Source: an uncultured Treponema sp. (GTDB lineage Bacteria > Spirochaetota > Spirochaetia > Treponematales > Treponemataceae). Taken from it: a stretch of DNA of 22,325 nt. Shown one piece after another: positions 20,109 through 22,325 of this stretch. Location of the stretch: positions 1 to 22,325 of the forward strand of contig CAJPOF010000038.1 in NCBI GenBank assembly GCA_905372235.1, read 5' to 3'. Position 1 is the first letter of the stretch. The number at the start of each line of letters is the position of its first letter. Below the pieces are notes generated by a model that saw only the letters and a program-made list of their open reading frames with translations, did no database searches and was not told the origin of the DNA. A program made the position numbers and the translations under genes.

Positions 20109-22268
20109 ATGAAGACGACAATTTTTAATCGGAAGGCGATTTCCTTCCTTGGCGCGGCAGCGGTACTGTTTGCCGCAGTGTTCACAATCGGTTGCAAAAC
20201 GAATGTAACAAGCGACGCACAGGCTTTTGCGGTAACATTCAACGTAGACGGCGCAAACGGCAATCTTACTGCATTGGTTGACGGAAAAGGAATTTCCACC
20301 GGCGAAAAAGTTACAGAGGGAAAGATAGTTGAGTTTACCGCAGCCCCTGAAACCGGTTACAGCGTTGACAAATGGAAAATTACCGGGGGGGGGGTATTCG
20401 AATCTGGTGGCACAGACGGAAGCCTGACAGCAAGCGTGAAAATCACAAAAGCAACGACAGTAACCGTAAGTTTTACAAAAAACGAATACACGGTGAACTT
20501 CAACTCAGCGGATGATACAAAAGGAACTATTTCTGCAACTCTTGACGGAAACAATTTCACCACAGGCAACAAAGTTGAACATGGAAAGACCCTTGTATTT
20601 ACCGCAAACCCTAAGAGCGGTTACAGCGTTGACAAGTGGACTATTAACGAAGGTGCTTTCGAAACTGGCGGTGCTGAGGGAGATACGAACGCAAGCGTGA
20701 AAATCACAAAAGCAACAACGGTAACCGTAAGTTTTACAACGGCCAAATATACGGTAACTTTTGATGTAGATGGCGGAGCGCCTGCACCTGAAGCACAGAA
20801 AGTAGAAAATGGGAATAAAGTTTCAAAACCAGCAACAGATCCTACAAAAGAAGGCTACACTTTTGCAAACTGGTTCAACAGAGACGGAGACGCTGCTTGG
20901 AATTTTGACACAGACACAGTAAGCAAAAACACCGAATTGTACGCAAAGTGGACGATAAAGACATTCACCGTGAGATTCGATGCAAAAGACGGCACTCCTG
21001 TACCTTCCGACCAGAGCGTCAACTATGGAAACAAAGCCTCAAAACCGACAGAGCCTACAAAAGCAAACTACGATTTTGGAGGGTGGTTCAACAAGGAAGG
21101 AGATACTCCTTGGGATTTTGATGTAAACACAGTAAGCAAAAACACCGAATTGTACGCAAAGTGGACGATAAAAAAATATGAGGTAACATATACTAACGGC
21201 GATGACGGCACTCTTTCTGTAACGCTTGAAGGCAAACCTTTTGCGAGCGGCAATAAAGTGGAACACGGAAAATCCGTTGTGTTTACCGCAACTCCAAAGA
21301 ACGCTGATTACCAAGTAGACAAATGGACAATTACCAATGGCACATTTGAATCAGGCGGCACGGACGGAAGTTCCAATGCAAGCGTAAAAATCACGGCGGT
21401 AACATCTGTAAGAGTAACATTCAAGCCCGTAGATAAAAGCTACGAGTTAAACGGCAAATCTTTTTTAATGAAAGGTATCGGTGCCGTAATGGATGAAAAA
21501 GTTACTTATAACGGGATCAACAATAACCCACTTCTCAATCGTACATTGAATATTTCCGCATACAGAATAGCGGAGACCCAGGTAACGCAGGAACTTTGGA
21601 AAGAAGTTATGACCACTAATCCAAGCCACTTCAATGGAACAACAGGTAAAGAGCCTGACGCAGGGGAAGTACAGGAAAAAAGACCCGTTGAGAAAGTTAG
21701 TTGGTATCAGTGCATAGCATTCTGCAATGAACTTACAAAAAAGATTACAGGATTTACAGCAAACGACTGTGCATACTACAGTGATGCAGGTTTTACTACC
21801 GTCTATACGATTGCCGATGCAGGAGCAAAAAAAATCCCGTTCATGAAGATGGATGTAAGAGGTTTCCGCCTTCCTACAGAGATTGAGTGGGAATGGGCAG
21901 CCAGAGGTGGAAAATCTCTACCATACGCAGAAACAAGCGATGTTAATGAACTTAAAGAGTTTGCATGGTATGGAAACGCACTCGCAAATAATAAGACTCA
22001 TGAAGTAAAGAAGAAGAGACCGAACGGATACGGACTTTATGACATTCTCGGAAACGTCTATGAGTGGTGCTGGGATTGGACTTCTACGACATTACCTGCT
22101 TCGCTTCCTAAAGATTATACTGGTGCCGAGACCGATACACTCCGCATTCGTCGCGGCGGTGCATGGGACAAACCGCGTGATTACACGAACTGTTACTTTA
22201 GGGCTTCGTGGTTCCCCTACGACGACACTCAGAAGGATATAGGTATGCGTCTGGTCTCGCGTCCGTAA
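20109..22268 (+). CDS. Phase-variable-type surface lipoprotein, InlB repeats plus SUMF1/lectin-fold domain
   Basis: A 719-residue lipoprotein: signal peptide with lipobox TIGC (Cys29). Residues about 40-210 and 355-440 hold divergent InlB-type repeats (GYSVDKW...ASVKIT motifs); about 213-352 hold two classic Listeria-Bacteroides/Flg_new repeats ending in ELYAKW. Residues 447-719 form a formylglycine-generating-enzyme-type (FGE-sulfatase, C-type-lectin-like) domain with GFRLPTEIEWEWAARGG, LYDILGNVYEWCWDW, RRGGAW and GMRLVSRP. The catalytic cysteine pair of true FGE is not present after RRGGAW (only Cys695), so a binding or structural role is more likely than sulfatase activation. Long repeat tracts would hold the domain away from the outer membrane. 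GAGGAG precedes the ATG. A G10 tract interrupts codons 93-96. The final 130 bp use CGC/CGT arginine codons, unlike the AGA-rich part before. Confidence 0.92.
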   Translation: MKTTIFNRKAISFLGAAAVLFAAVFTIGCKTNVTSDAQAFAVTFNVDGANGNLTALVDGKGISTGEKVTEGKIVEFTAAPETGYSVDKWKITGGGVFESGGTDGSLTASVKITKATTVTVSFTKNEYTVNFNSADDTKGTISATLDGNNFTTGNKVEHGKTLVFTANPKSGYSVDKWTINEGAFETGGAEGDTNASVKITKATTVTVSFTTAKYTVTFDVDGGAPAPEAQKVENGNKVSKPATDPTKEGYTFANWFNRDGDAAWNFDTDTVSKNTELYAKWTIKTFTVRFDAKDGTPVPSDQSVNYGNKASKPTEPTKANYDFGGWFNKEGDTPWDFDVNTVSKNTELYAKWTIKKYEVTYTNGDDGTLSVTLEGKPFASGNKVEHGKSVVFTATPKNADYQVDKWTITNGTFESGGTDGSSNASVKITAVTSVRVTFKPVDKSYELNGKSFLMKGIGAVMDEKVTYNGINNNPLLNRTLNISAYRIAETQVTQELWKEVMTTNPSHFNGTTGKEPDAGEVQEKRPVEKVSWYQCIAFCNELTKKITGFTANDCAYYSDAGFTTVYTIADAGAKKIPFMKMDVRGFRLPTEIEWEWAARGGKSLPYAETSDVNELKEFAWYGNALANNKTHEVKKKRPNGYGLYDILGNVYEWCWDWTSTTLPASLPKDYTGAETDTLRIRRGGAWDKPRDYTNCYFRASWFPYDDTQKDIGMRLVSRP
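20385..20394 (+). repeat. Ten-guanine homopolymer inside the lipoprotein gene
   Basis: G10 encodes Gly93-Gly95 and the first base of Val96. The parallel repeats at residues 176-188 and 405-417 have no G run and one residue fewer here. Loss of one G would bring a TGA at 20425-20427 into frame; gain of one G would bring a TGA at 20513-20515 into frame. In the sequence as given the gene is in the ON phase. Confidence 0.97.
20914..20959 (+). repeat. 46-bp exact intragenic repeat, first copy
   Basis: This is identical to 21127-21172, exactly 213 bp (71 codons) away, and encodes the end of each Flg_new-type repeat (TVSKNTELYAKWTIK). Recombination between the copies would delete or add one repeat in frame. 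Confidence 0.95.
21127..21172 (+). repeat. 46-bp exact intragenic repeat, second copy
   Basis: This is the second copy of the exact repeat at 20914-20959. Identity at third codon positions implies recent duplication or gene conversion. Confidence 0.95.
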
Positions 22269-22270
22269 TT

Positions 22271-22298
22271 AAAACTGCGTATTCTTATTGCAGTTTTT
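22271..22298 (+). terminator. Hairpin after the lipoprotein gene, probable terminator
   Basis: AAAACTGC (22271-22278) pairs with GCAGTTTT (22290-22297) around an 11-nt loop; the T run is partly within the stem. It starts two bases after the stop codon region, so it most likely terminates the message. Confidence 0.55.
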
Positions 22299-22325
22299 GC
22301 AGACGGTTTCAAAGTGGCGAAAGAC

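Noticed and set aside
1..22325. tRNA or rRNA genes
   Set aside because: I looked for the T-loop GTTCRANNC pattern with a matching acceptor stem and for conserved rRNA segments and found none that could be supported.

Overview
This 22.3 kb window looks like a chromosomal segment of a host-associated spirochaete, most probably a Treponema. The grounds are the gene order rpsP-khpA-rimM-trmD-rplS followed by flagellar FliK-like and FlhB-C-terminal-like genes and a YraN-family gene, a dimeric-type glycyl-tRNA synthetase, an HD-GYP protein with a spirochaete-style N-terminal module, and a lipoprotein combining InlB-type repeats with a formylglycine-generating-enzyme (SUMF1/C-type-lectin) fold. The assignment is an inference from gene content.

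Layout. Positions 1-2150 are accessory: a lipoprotein gene and the broken 3' end of a papain-like hydrolase gene lie between two copies of a dispersed element built on a strict 21-bp period. Positions 2200-3540 hold argG (minus) with a strong terminator and a promoter overlapped by two ARG-box-like dyads. Positions 3540-5363 hold a structured leader and an HD-GYP protein (plus). Positions 5396-7770 hold an aldo/keto-reductase-like protein lacking two catalytic residues and glyS (both minus). Positions 8322-12521 are a run of minus-strand genes: methyltransferase, membrane-anchored unknown protein, exported flavodoxin and chemotaxis receptor. Positions 12763-13703 hold a TatD-family hydrolase (plus) whose promoter predicts a leaderless mRNA.

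Positions 14440-19029 form one long minus-strand operon for translation (S16, KhpA, RimM, TrmD, L19) that continues without a break into flagellar-type genes (FliK-like, FlhB C-terminal domain), a 75-residue HD-GYP-accessory-like protein, YraN and a 63-residue protein. Several junctions overlap or nearly touch, so coupled translation is likely. rpsP appears to start at TTG. A cluster of palindromic repeats follows the operon (14166-14410).

Positions 19030-20108 contain no convincing gene but carry a second repeat pair with perfect hairpins, a six-copy heptamer tandem repeat, a clear plus-strand terminator that may close a small RNA, and a highly structured leader. They lead into a 719-residue surface lipoprotein gene (20109-22268) with a ten-guanine tract in its coding sequence.

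Most notable candidates: the lipoprotein is probably phase-variable through its G10 tract, and its lectin-like C-terminus resembles the class of proteins diversified by diversity-generating retroelements in Treponema. No reverse transcriptase or template repeat is present in the window, so the second point is only a hypothesis. The 21-bp-periodic element and the leader upstream of the HD-GYP gene are the other unexplained structures.
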